Shown here piece by piece: positions 1 through 5,328 of a stretch of 5,328 bases of DNA; within the stretch, counting starts at the first letter, position 1; the number at the start of each line of letters is the position of its first letter. The stretch comes from an uncultured Christensenella sp. Its GTDB lineage: Bacteria; Bacillota; Clostridia; Christensenellales; UBA3700. The notes under the pieces are model-generated. The model was not told the origin of the DNA and did no database searches. It worked only from the letters and a program-made list of their open reading frames with translations. The position numbers and the translations under genes were made by a program. The DNA lies in the NCBI GenBank assembly GCA_910577795.1, contig CAJTNW010000018.1, positions 1 through 5,328 of the forward strand, given 5' to 3'.

Positions 1-15
1 TTAAGAGATTATTTT

Positions 16-41
16 TTTTGTTAAAAATAAATTTAACAAAA
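16..41. repeat. AT-rich inverted repeat (10-bp arms)
   Basis: The arms TTTTGTTAAA (16-25) and TTTAACAAAA (32-41) are perfect reverse complements around a 6-nt spacer. It is not a standard terminator for either strand, because no T-run follows the second arm in either reading direction. It could be a protein-binding dyad or the decayed end of an upstream unit. In DNA this AT-rich such repeats also arise by chance. Confidence 0.4.
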
Positions 42-155
42 TACAAAAAAGTGGTTATATTTTGTGTTTTTTTGCAATAAATTGTAATACAAAATAGATT
101 TTTTGAAACAAAATATAAGTTTCTACAAAATTCGACAAAAACTCCAATTTTTAGT

Positions 156-174
156 TATCATATTTTTGTATAAT
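156..174 (+). promoter_or_regulatory. Candidate promoter for the deacetylase-ssb unit
   Basis: A perfect TATAAT lies at 169-174, preceded directly by TG, but the hexamer 17 nt upstream (146-151, AATTTT) is a poor -35. An alternative is TCGACA (132-137) spaced 18 nt from TATCAT (156-161), each one base from consensus. Either would give a leader of roughly 75-90 nt. The rest of the first 255 bases is A/T-rich non-coding DNA with several ACAAAA tracts. I see no gene or riboswitch there, and any upstream gene must end before the window. Confidence 0.4.
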
Positions 175-246
175 GTTAAGGTAGGCAAAAAAATAAAATT
201 TATATAAAGCCATACTTTAATATAATAATTAAAAAATTAATATTAT

Positions 247-252
247 AGGTGG
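247..252 (+). promoter_or_regulatory. Ribosome binding site of the deacetylase, tight spacing
   Basis: AGGTGG is the only Shine-Dalgarno-like sequence before the gene. It sits just 3 nt before the GTG at 256, closer than the usual 5-9 nt. An ATG at 254 overlaps the GTG in another frame and opens only a 14-codon reading frame ending at 298. The in-frame codon at 238 is TAA and no start lies between it and 256, so GTG 256 is the earliest possible start. Confidence 0.6.
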
Positions 253-255
253 CAT

Positions 256-1023
256 GTGTTTTATACTTTTAAAATTAAGTCTGTTTACAAAATTTTAGTT
301 TCCTTTGTGTTAGTAGTTGCTTTGACTGCTTGTTTGTTTATGATAACTAACAGTACAATTAGTGCAAGTGGTGAGGGAAGAAAACTTCCAGTTTATCGTG
401 TTGACACTGGCGAGCAAAAGGTGGTTGCACTTTCTTTTGATGCTGCATGGGGTGCAGATAAAACTCAAGGAATAATTGACATATTAAATAAATATAATAT
501 AAAGGCTACGTTTTTTTTAGTTGGCTTTTGGGTTGATAAATATGAAGATGAAGTAAAAAAACTTGCAGAAAACGGATTTGATATAGGAAACCATAGCCAT
601 AATCATTTAAAAATGTCAACTTTGCAAGCAGATGCAATAGTGGAAGAAATTGAGTATGTTAATAAAAAAGTGGAAACGTTAACAGGTAAAAAGCCGTATG
701 TATTTAGAGCACCTTTTGGTGATTATAACAATAGATTAATAGAAAATGTAAGCAAACTAAATATGCAGGCAGTGCAATGGAGTATAGATACTTTAGACTG
801 GAAAGGTTTAAAAGGAGATGAAATTTTAAAAAGAGTGAAAAGTAAGGCTTCTTATGGAGATATAATTTTATTCCATAATAATTCTGACCATGTGCTTGAT
901 GCTTTGCCAAAAGTTATTGAGTATCTTATAGAACAAGGATATACTTTTCAAACAGTAAGTGAATTAGTGTATAAAAATGGCTTTACCATCGATGTAAACG
1001 GTGTTCAGCATAAACAAAAATAA
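256..1023 (+). CDS. Exported polysaccharide deacetylase (NodB domain, PdaB-like)
   Basis: This is a NodB-homology (carbohydrate esterase 4 type) deacetylase of 255 aa, expected to remove acetyl groups from N-acetylated glycans such as peptidoglycan outside the membrane. The N-terminus is a signal/anchor: lysines at 6, 8 and 12, then a hydrophobic stretch at 13-31. LTAC (23-26) resembles a lipobox, but hydrophobic residues follow the Cys, so a membrane anchor or ordinary cleavage is equally possible. NodB motifs in order: SFDAAWG (60-66; D62 the likely catalytic base), HSxxH (H113, H117), RAPFGD (151-156), DTLDW (178-182) and LFHN (205-208). The usual second Asp of TFDDG is Ala63; the FDxxWG form is that of the PdaB sporulation group and many clostridial homologues. 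The length and the C-terminal DVNGVQHK segment fit that clostridial subgroup. The start is GTG, chosen because it gives a full signal sequence. The ssb gene follows after 19 nt, suggesting cotranscription. The family is secure; a sporulation role is inference. Confidence 0.9.
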   Translation: MFYTFKIKSVYKILVSFVLVVALTACLFMITNSTISASGEGRKLPVYRVDTGEQKVVALSFDAAWGADKTQGIIDILNKYNIKATFFLVGFWVDKYEDEVKKLAENGFDIGNHSHNHLKMSTLQADAIVEEIEYVNKKVETLTGKKPYVFRAPFGDYNNRLIENVSKLNMQAVQWSIDTLDWKGLKGDEILKRVKSKASYGDIILFHNNSDHVLDALPKVIEYLIEQGYTFQTVSELVYKNGFTIDVNGVQHKQK

Positions 1024-1025
1024 TT

Positions 1026-1032
1026 AAGGGAG
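1026..1032 (+). promoter_or_regulatory. Ribosome binding site of the ssb-like gene
   Basis: AAGGGAG lies 10 nt before the ATG at 1043, slightly long. An out-of-frame ATG at 1036 is only 3 nt from it and would open a 35-codon frame with no recognisable content. The ATG at 1058 (Met6) is 25 nt away, so 1043 is the better start for the conserved protein. Confidence 0.6.
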
Positions 1033-1042
1033 TTAATGTATA

Positions 1043-1693
1043 ATGAATTACGAACAGATGAGCAACAACAAATTGGCAATTACGGGCAAAATATTAGAAG
1101 TTCCGGTTTTTTCACACGAGGTGTTTGGAGAGGGATTTTATGAGACTAAAATTGAAGTAAAAAGATTAAGTGAACAAGTTGATATTTTACCTATCACTAT
1201 TTCTGAAAGATTAATTATCGAGCATGATATAAAAGTAGGGGATGTGATTTCTGTAAGCGGTCAATTTAGGTCTTATAACAAAATGGTTGACGAGAAAAGC
1301 AGATTAATGTTGACTGTATTTGTAAGAGAAATACTTGATGAAGAAACTATGATTAATGGAAATAATATTGACATTACTGGGTATATTTGCAAACCGCCTG
1401 TTTACAGAACAACGCCTTTTAAAAGAGAGATTTGTGATGTACTACTTGCAGTTAATAGAGCATATAACAAAAGTGACTACATACCATGTATAACTTGGGG
1501 ACGCAATGCAAGATTTATTAAAAATCTGCCAGTTGGCACTAAAATAAGTTTATCTGGCAGAATACAAAGCAGAGTATATCAAAAAGTTGACGGAGATGGA
1601 ATAGTGGAAGACAGAACTGCTTATGAAGTATCAGTAAGTAAAATCGCTTTGGATGGTGTTCATAGCGAGGCCGAAATTGAAGATATAATTTAA
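1043..1693 (+). CDS. Single-stranded DNA-binding protein with two OB folds
   Basis: This 216-aa cytoplasmic protein is recognised as the clostridial two-domain SSB type. It should bind single-stranded DNA during replication, repair or recombination. An N-terminal OB-like domain spans about residues 10-97, including FSHEVFGEGFY (23-33), LPITISERL (49-57) and GQFRSYN (73-79). A second, better conserved SSB-type OB domain spans about 107-203, with GYICKPPVYRTTPF (113-126), LAVNRAYNKSDYIPCITWG (135-153) and GRIQSRVYQK (172-181). Classical SSBs have one OB fold and a disordered tail ending in a DDDIPF-like tip; here there is almost no linker and the end is EAEIEDII, acidic and hydrophobic but not canonical. 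It lies 19 nt after the deacetylase and directly before a terminator, so it is the last gene of that transcript. It is probably an auxiliary SSB rather than the main replication SSB, because no ribosomal S6 or S18 genes flank it. The assignment is from memory of the family. Confidence 0.85.
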   Translation: MNYEQMSNNKLAITGKILEVPVFSHEVFGEGFYETKIEVKRLSEQVDILPITISERLIIEHDIKVGDVISVSGQFRSYNKMVDEKSRLMLTVFVREILDEETMINGNNIDITGYICKPPVYRTTPFKREICDVLLAVNRAYNKSDYIPCITWGRNARFIKNLPVGTKISLSGRIQSRVYQKVDGDGIVEDRTAYEVSVSKIALDGVHSEAEIEDII

Positions 1694-1700
1694 AAAATAG

Positions 1701-1727
1701 TTGCTTTCTTTTTGAAAGCAATTTTTT
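1701..1727 (+). terminator. Intrinsic terminator after ssb
   Basis: A perfect 8-bp stem, TTGCTTTC (1701-1708) with GAAAGCAA (1714-1721), encloses a TTTTT loop and is followed by six T (1722-1727). It begins 8 nt after the ssb stop and separates the deacetylase-ssb unit from the transporter unit. Confidence 0.9.
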
Positions 1728-1762
1728 ATATGCAAAATCAATTTTGTTATAATTTTAAGATA

Positions 1763-1791
1763 TTGACTTTGTGGTATTTTTAATGTATAAT
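1763..1791 (+). promoter_or_regulatory. Sigma-A-type promoter of the transporter-hexosaminidase unit
   Basis: TTGACT (1763-1768, 5 of 6 to consensus) and TATAAT (1786-1791, perfect) are separated by exactly 17 nt. A start of transcription near 1798 would give a leader of about 34 nt before the ATG at 1832. I see no cre-like or other recognisable sugar-repressor operator overlapping it. Confidence 0.85.
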
Positions 1792-1815
1792 TATAATAAT
1801 AATTTTAGTAAAATT

Positions 1816-1820
1816 AGGTG
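1816..1820 (+). promoter_or_regulatory. Ribosome binding site of the MFS transporter
   Basis: AGGTG lies 11 nt before the ATG at 1832, a weak and rather distant site. Three consecutive in-frame stops (TGA TAA TAA, 1823-1831) directly precede the ATG, so no earlier start is possible. Confidence 0.5.
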
Positions 1821-1831
1821 TTTGATAATAA

Positions 1832-3298
1832 ATGAAACTTGATAAAGCAAGAATTTTTAAAGTAGGAATAGCATTTGTAATTGTTATGCTTTTTTGGGAA
1901 GTATATGATTTTGCTGTACCTATTTTATTGGATAGAACTTATGGCTTATCTGCTACTTGGCGCGGTTTTATAATGGGACTAGATAATATCCTTGCAATTG
2001 TTTTTTTACCATTGTTTGGTAGTTTTTCGGATAAGTATAAAGGCAAAATTTTTGGCAGAAGAACACCTTTTATTGTAATAGGTACTTTGCTTGCAGGTAT
2101 TTTAGTAATGCTACTTATTGCAATTGAAAATACAGAGTTTAATAAACTTGTTGACGAGGGTGTAAAAAGTATAGATACACTTGTTTCCAAAGGATATCTT
2201 GATAGTAAATATCTTGACCCTATTTATAAAACTATAACTGAGGATAATGCACTATTTGAGCAATTTAGTATCGATTTTCATGCGGCTCAAGTAAAAATGG
2301 CACTTGCAAATACAGTAAGTAATCCAACTTCAATAGTGTTGTTTATAATAGTGTTATTTGTGTTACTTGTAACTATGTCATCATTTAGAGCACCCGTTGT
2401 AGCACTAATGCCAGATGTTACAATAAAACCATTAAGGTCTGGTGCAAATGCAATTATGAATTTTATGGGTGGTATAGGCGGTTTTATTTCTATTGGACTT
2501 TATAGTTTATTTGCGCCTGATTATGGTTCTTTTGTATTGTTATTTTTATTGTTAGTTACCTTTATGTATATGCTGCTTGCAGGGTATATGTTGCTTGTAA
2601 ATGAAAATAAGTTTGTTGGTTTAAGATATCAAGAAGAAAAGAAATGGAATGTAGTTGACGAGGAAGAAGTTTGTGGAGAAGAAAAGTTATCTAAACCAAA
2701 ATTAATAAGTTTGTTACTTATTCTTGCAGCAATTTTCTTTTGGTTTATGGGGTATAATGCTGTAAGGTCGCATCTTTCAGTATATGTTACAGATAAATTG
2801 CTTATGGCTGCCTCTGGTGTTGGATTGATTAACTTTGCAAATGGTCTTGGTGGTGCGTTAGCACTTATACCAGTTGGCTTTATGTCAGGTAAAATAGGCA
2901 GAAAAAAATCTACTTTAATAGGCTTTGCACTTGCAAGTATTGCATTTTTCCCTTGTCTTTTTGTAACAGCAAAAACTAGTTATGTAGTTGGTATATGTTT
3001 TGTGCTTGCAGGCATAGGCTTAATTATAGTTAATGTTAATACTTTGCCTATGGTGTGCGAAATGTCAAAGGGCAGTAATGTTGGTAAATATACTGGATAT
3101 TATTATGTTGCATCAATGTCGGCTCAAGCAGTTGCACCATTTTTTGCAGGGTTGTTTATGGATAAAATAGGTGACAATATAATGTTTGCTTTTGCTTCGG
3201 TTAGCATAATAATTGCTTTTATTGTAATGTTGTTTGTAAAACATGGTGATAATAAACCAACTAAAGAAGAAATAAAATCTAACATAATGGATATATAG
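1832..3298 (+). CDS. MFS transporter, SLC45/sugar-cation symporter type
   Basis: This 488-aa polytopic membrane protein has about 12 hydrophobic segments, near residues 11-33, 46-63, 79-98, 166-185, 208-228, 232-256, 290-308, 330-350, 361-378, 383-405, 420-441 and 447-469. The family loop between TM2 and TM3 is GSFSDKYKGKIFGRRTPF (63-80), its second-half counterpart is SGKIGRKKS (352-360), and FRAPVVALMPDVTIKPLRSG (185-204) is a hallmark of bacterial SLC45-like sugar carriers. The family moves sugars or small glycosides by cation symport. The substrate cannot be read here, but the GH20 gene 89 nt downstream suggests a GlcNAc- or GalNAc-containing disaccharide. An unusual soluble stretch of about 65 residues (99-165) lies between TM3 and TM4, predicted outside the cell. 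The central cytoplasmic loop (257-289) is charged. A strong promoter precedes it and no terminator separates it from the GH20 gene. Family is confident; substrate is inference. Confidence 0.88.
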   Translation: MKLDKARIFKVGIAFVIVMLFWEVYDFAVPILLDRTYGLSATWRGFIMGLDNILAIVFLPLFGSFSDKYKGKIFGRRTPFIVIGTLLAGILVMLLIAIENTEFNKLVDEGVKSIDTLVSKGYLDSKYLDPIYKTITEDNALFEQFSIDFHAAQVKMALANTVSNPTSIVLFIIVLFVLLVTMSSFRAPVVALMPDVTIKPLRSGANAIMNFMGGIGGFISIGLYSLFAPDYGSFVLLFLLLVTFMYMLLAGYMLLVNENKFVGLRYQEEKKWNVVDEEEVCGEEKLSKPKLISLLLILAAIFFWFMGYNAVRSHLSVYVTDKLLMAASGVGLINFANGLGGALALIPVGFMSGKIGRKKSTLIGFALASIAFFPCLFVTAKTSYVVGICFVLAGIGLIIVNVNTLPMVCEMSKGSNVGKYTGYYYVASMSAQAVAPFFAGLFMDKIGDNIMFAFASVSIIIAFIVMLFVKHGDNKPTKEEIKSNIMDI

Positions 3299-3341
3299 TA
3301 ATTAATAAAAAAAATAATGAAAAACTATCAAAAATCGGGAC

Positions 3342-3357
3342 TATTTTTTAAAAAATA
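3342..3357. repeat. 16-nt perfect palindrome between transporter and hexosaminidase genes
   Basis: TATTTTTTAAAAAATA is a perfect dyad without a spacer, so it forms no useful hairpin. A weak alternative stem (AAAAAT 3330-3335 with ATTTTT 3343-3348) exists, but its six A-T pairs make it a poor terminator. The 89-nt gap shows no convincing promoter, which favours readthrough from the transporter into the GH20 gene. Confidence 0.4.
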
Positions 3358-3374
3358 ACATAAAAATCAATTTT

Positions 3375-3381
3375 AAAGGAG
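3375..3381 (+). promoter_or_regulatory. Strong ribosome binding site of the GH20 gene
   Basis: AAAGGAG is placed 6 nt before the ATG at 3388, near-ideal and stronger than the site before the transporter. It fixes the start and predicts higher translation of the soluble enzyme than of the permease within one transcript. Confidence 0.85.
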
Positions 3382-3387
3382 AAAATT

Positions 3388-4962
3388 ATGATTTCAATTA
3401 TTCCAAAACCATTAAAGGTTACTGAGGGCAAAGGAGTATTTAAGTATACATTTGCAACAAAGGTTGGCGGAGACTTCCCTCAAACTAAAAAACAATTAGT
3501 ATCAATTTTTTCAAAAAGTGGTATTGAGGCAACTATTACATCTTGCAGTGCGGATATTAATTTTGTAACAGATAGCAGTATTGAAGAGGAAGGATATCTT
3601 TTAGAAGTTGCAGAAAATTCTATTACTATAAAAGCAAGTGATGAGGCAGGTGCTTTTTATAGTTTGCAAACATTAAGACAACTTTGCAAGGTGGACATTT
3701 TAACTAATGTTGAAGAGGTAGAAATACCTTGTTGTGTTATTTATGATAAACCAAGATTTAAACGCAGAGCATTTATGCTTGATGTTGCAAGACATTTTTC
3801 TACTATGGATACTATTAAAGAATGTTTAAATATGATGGCATTAAACAAACTTAATGTTTTTCATTGGCATTTGACTGATGACCAAGGCTGGAGAATAGAG
3901 ATTAAAAAATATCCTTTACTAACAAAGCAAGGAGCGGTACGAAAAGGTACTCAACTTGCCGGTAATAAAATGGAAGACAAAATGTATGGTGAAGGGCTAT
4001 ATTATACTCAAGAAGACATAAAAGAAATTGTAAGTTATGCAAAAGATTTACATATAGAAGTTATGCCAGAAATAGATATGCCAGGACATTTGGTGGCTGC
4101 AATTAATTGTTATCCAGAATTATCTTGCGAAGGCAATCAAATTGATGTATCTACTCATTGGGGGATATTGGATGACATTGGCTGTGTTGGTGGCGATAAA
4201 CTTATGCCTTTTGTAAAAGACATAATTGACGAAATAGTTGAGTTGTTCCCTTATGGATATTTCCATATTGGTGGTGATGAAGTTCCTAAGAAAAAATGGA
4301 AAGTATGCCCTAAATGTGGTGCAAAAATTAAAGAGTTGGGGTTAAAAGACGAGGAAGAATTGCAAGGCTGGTTTAATAACGAAATATTGCAATATCTAAA
4401 GACTAAAAATAAAAATATGATTGGCTGGAATGAAATTTTAAAAGCCACAAAACTATCAGACGAAACAATTATTCAATGGTGGATACATTCTGCAAAAGCA
4501 AGCGGAGTTGATAAATGGCTAGCAAAAGGTAATAAAGTTATTTTAACTCCAGAACCATATTTGTATATGGACCATTGCTATGATATGAAAGACTTGAAAA
4601 AGTACTATTCTGTAGATTTGGATACTATGGGATTAAGCATGGATTATGAGAGCCAAGTTTTAGGTATTGAGGCTCCGCTTTGGACTGAATATGTAAGATG
4701 CAAAGAAAAATTGCAGTTTAACATTTATCCAAGAATGCAAGCACTAGGTGAGATTAACTGGACATCAAAAGAAAATAAGAATTTTGCAGATTTTGAAACA
4801 AGACTTCCTCTACAAATGAAGATTATGGATAGTTTAAATATTAAATATGCAAACAGAGAGGCATATTTGGTAAGAGGTTTTAAAAATTGGGGAAGAGCAT
4901 CAAAAGCATGGCTAAACTGGTCAAAAAATCAAAACCATGAGTTTGAAAAATATTGCAAATAA
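3388..4962 (+). CDS. Cytoplasmic GH20 beta-N-acetylhexosaminidase
   Basis: This 524-aa glycoside hydrolase family 20 enzyme should release terminal beta-linked GlcNAc or GalNAc by substrate-assisted catalysis through the acetamido group. The N-terminal GH20b-like alpha/beta domain covers about residues 1-118, starting at IIPKPLKV and including AGAFYSLQTLRQL (87-99). The catalytic barrel begins near 124, with R127 of RAFMLDVARHF (substrate-binding Arg), HWHLTDDQGWRIE (159-171), MPEIDMPGH (226-234) and the catalytic pair D297-E298 in HIGGDEV (293-299). Later conserved positions are W347, W364-W365, Y393-x-D395 and W432-x-E434. CPKC (307-310) follows the active site and is usual in many homologues. 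No signal peptide or anchor is present, so it acts inside the cell on an imported substrate, consistent with the permease upstream. The gene is intact, at typical length, and ends in a short basic/aromatic tail without an added binding domain. Preference for chitobiose, a mucin-type or host glycan fragment, or a wall fragment cannot be decided from sequence. Confidence 0.95.
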   Translation: MISIIPKPLKVTEGKGVFKYTFATKVGGDFPQTKKQLVSIFSKSGIEATITSCSADINFVTDSSIEEEGYLLEVAENSITIKASDEAGAFYSLQTLRQLCKVDILTNVEEVEIPCCVIYDKPRFKRRAFMLDVARHFSTMDTIKECLNMMALNKLNVFHWHLTDDQGWRIEIKKYPLLTKQGAVRKGTQLAGNKMEDKMYGEGLYYTQEDIKEIVSYAKDLHIEVMPEIDMPGHLVAAINCYPELSCEGNQIDVSTHWGILDDIGCVGGDKLMPFVKDIIDEIVELFPYGYFHIGGDEVPKKKWKVCPKCGAKIKELGLKDEEELQGWFNNEILQYLKTKNKNMIGWNEILKATKLSDETIIQWWIHSAKASGVDKWLAKGNKVILTPEPYLYMDHCYDMKDLKKYYSVDLDTMGLSMDYESQVLGIEAPLWTEYVRCKEKLQFNIYPRMQALGEINWTSKENKNFADFETRLPLQMKIMDSLNIKYANREAYLVRGFKNWGRASKAWLNWSKNQNHEFEKYCK

Positions 4963-5043
4963 AATAGATAGTACCAAAATGAATTATTGGGTTAATATTA
5001 CAAATATTTTTACAATTATATTTAAAATAAAAAGAATGTTAAT

Positions 5044-5080
5044 AAAAAAGTTGGCTTTAATTAGTCAACTTTTTTCTTTT
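5044..5080 (+). terminator. Intrinsic terminator after the GH20 gene
   Basis: The stem is AAAAAAGTTGGCT (5044-5056) with AGTCAACTTTTTT (5063-5075): 13 bp including one G-T wobble, with loop TTAATT. The T-run ends the stem and continues as CTTTT to 5080. The A-run on the left arm means it could also work on the other strand. It lies about 80 nt after the GH20 stop; the DNA between (4963-5043) holds nothing I recognise. Confidence 0.88.
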
Positions 5081-5115
5081 ATGTATTATGCTACTTAATT
5101 TTTTATAATATTGTG

Positions 5116-5183
5116 TATAATTTTGGTAAATTCTATTTACTTGAATATAAGTATTGTGTTATCATAGTACATATAGTTAAAAT
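5116..5183 (+). promoter_or_regulatory. Candidate promoter elements for the gene at 5219
   Basis: Two placements are possible. TATAAT at 5116-5121, again directly preceded by TG, has no good -35. TTGTGT (5154-5159) with TAAAAT (5178-5183) is spaced 18 nt and gives a short leader. Because a terminator ends the previous unit at 5080, some promoter is expected in this gap, but the sequence does not choose between them. Confidence 0.4.
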
Positions 5184-5184
5184 A

Positions 5185-5206
5185 TTATTTTAATTAAATA
5201 AAATAA
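5185..5206. repeat. AT-only inverted repeat just before the ribosome binding site
   Basis: TTATTTTA (5185-5192) and TAAAATAA (5199-5206) are perfect reverse complements around ATTAAA. All pairs are A-T, so a hairpin would be weak. It abuts the Shine-Dalgarno sequence and could be an operator or chance. Confidence 0.3.
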
Positions 5207-5213
5207 AGGAAGG
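5206..5213 (+). promoter_or_regulatory. Doubled ribosome binding site
   Basis: AAGGAAGG provides two overlapping Shine-Dalgarno cores, 5 and about 8 nt before the ATG at 5219. It supports that ATG as a real start. Confidence 0.75.
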
Positions 5214-5218
5214 AAATT

Positions 5219-5328
5219 ATGAAGCTTGACTTGAAAGGAAAGATTAAGTGGGTTACTTCGCAATGGAGTAAGCCTGCTAAAGGCAACTATGTTACCATCA
5301 AAGAAATGGCTGCATATAGTATTGGCGG
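5219..5328 (+). CDS. N-terminus of a probable MFS transporter (cut by window end)
   Basis: Only the first 36 codons are present, with no stop before the window edge. The protein starts MKLDLKGKIKWVTSQWSK and continues with a GNYVTIKEMAAYSIGG segment (22-37, the last codon incomplete). A basic amphipathic start, then a conserved GNYV-x-x-KE-x-x-AYS-x-GG stretch leading into what should be TM1, matches my memory of clostridial MFS (GPH/MFS_2-like) transporters. No membrane segment is reached, so the call rests on the N-terminal pattern alone. A doubled Shine-Dalgarno precedes it and a terminator separates it from the GH20 gene, so it begins a new unit. It shares the first four residues, MKLD, with the transporter at 1832, but the following residues differ and the two look like different subgroups. 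Confidence 0.6.
   Translation, partial: MKLDLKGKIKWVTSQWSKPAKGNYVTIKEMAAYSIG

Noticed and set aside
221..247. Possible hairpin just before the deacetylase ribosome binding site
   Set aside because: It needs a 3-nt bulge and uses only A-T pairs, so it is unlikely to be stable or regulatory.
307..360. Lipobox LTAC suggesting a lipoprotein
   Set aside because: The motif matches, but a hydrophobic LFMI stretch follows the Cys and a later cleavage region (ISASG) is also plausible; kept as a possibility rather than a call.
704..910. Minus-strand open frame inside the deacetylase gene
   Set aside because: It lies wholly antisense to a conserved gene, has no recognisable domain, and its composition is explained by the opposite strand.
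1539..1721. Minus-strand open frame over the end of ssb and its terminator
   Set aside because: It overlaps the conserved OB domain and begins inside the terminator hairpin; no family is recognisable.
1694..1831. Search for a cre site, NagR-type operator or riboswitch before the transporter
   Set aside because: No matching dyad with the needed CG core or repeat was found, and the predicted leader of about 34 nt is too short for a riboswitch.
1939..2190. Minus-strand open frame inside the MFS gene
   Set aside because: Antisense shadow of a conserved transporter, with no domain of its own.
4251..4448. Minus-strand open frame inside the GH20 gene
   Set aside because: Antisense to the catalytic D297-E298 region; the frame is forced by the conserved codons.
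4979..5098. Small 39-codon + strand frame after the GH20 gene
   Set aside because: No Shine-Dalgarno, it runs straight through the terminator hairpin, and its Ile/Phe/Lys content is what random AT-rich DNA yields.

Overview
The window is very AT-rich low-GC DNA, and every gene reads on the + strand. AT-ending codons, AGA arginine codons, strong Shine-Dalgarno sequences, A+T promoters and U-tract terminators point to a Firmicute of the class Clostridia, probably an uncultured or gut-associated lineage. The gene content agrees: a polysaccharide deacetylase of the clostridial/PdaB type and a two-OB-fold SSB of a kind common in Clostridia. The standard code fits, with no in-frame TGA in any gene. 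I cannot name the species.

Layout. Positions 1-255 are non-coding, extremely AT-rich, and hold a candidate promoter. Then comes a two-gene unit: an exported polysaccharide deacetylase (256-1023, GTG start) and, 19 nt later, a double-OB-fold single-stranded DNA-binding protein (1043-1693), closed by a clear intrinsic terminator (1701-1727). A near-consensus sigma-A promoter (TTGACT-N17-TATAAT, 1763-1791) drives the next unit: an MFS transporter of the SLC45/sugar-cation symporter type (1832-3298) and a cytoplasmic GH20 beta-N-acetylhexosaminidase (3388-4962), closed by a second strong terminator (5044-5080). A further leader with candidate promoter elements precedes the 5' end of another gene (5219 to the window edge), probably a second MFS transporter.

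How the genes work together. The MFS-GH20 pair reads as an import-and-cleave module. The permease would bring in a small beta-linked GlcNAc- or GalNAc-containing glycoside, and the enzyme, which has no signal peptide, would hydrolyse it inside the cell. This is the same logic as AmpG/NagZ peptidoglycan recycling, but with unrelated families. The deacetylase acts outside the membrane on N-acetylated glycans, but a terminator and promoter separate it from the glycoside module, so any shared pathway is inference. No mobile element, CRISPR array, rRNA, tRNA or phage gene is visible. I see no clearly new system; the points most worth a second look are the transporter-hexosaminidase pairing, the transporter's large extracellular loop, the altered metal-site motif of the deacetylase and the unusual SSB.
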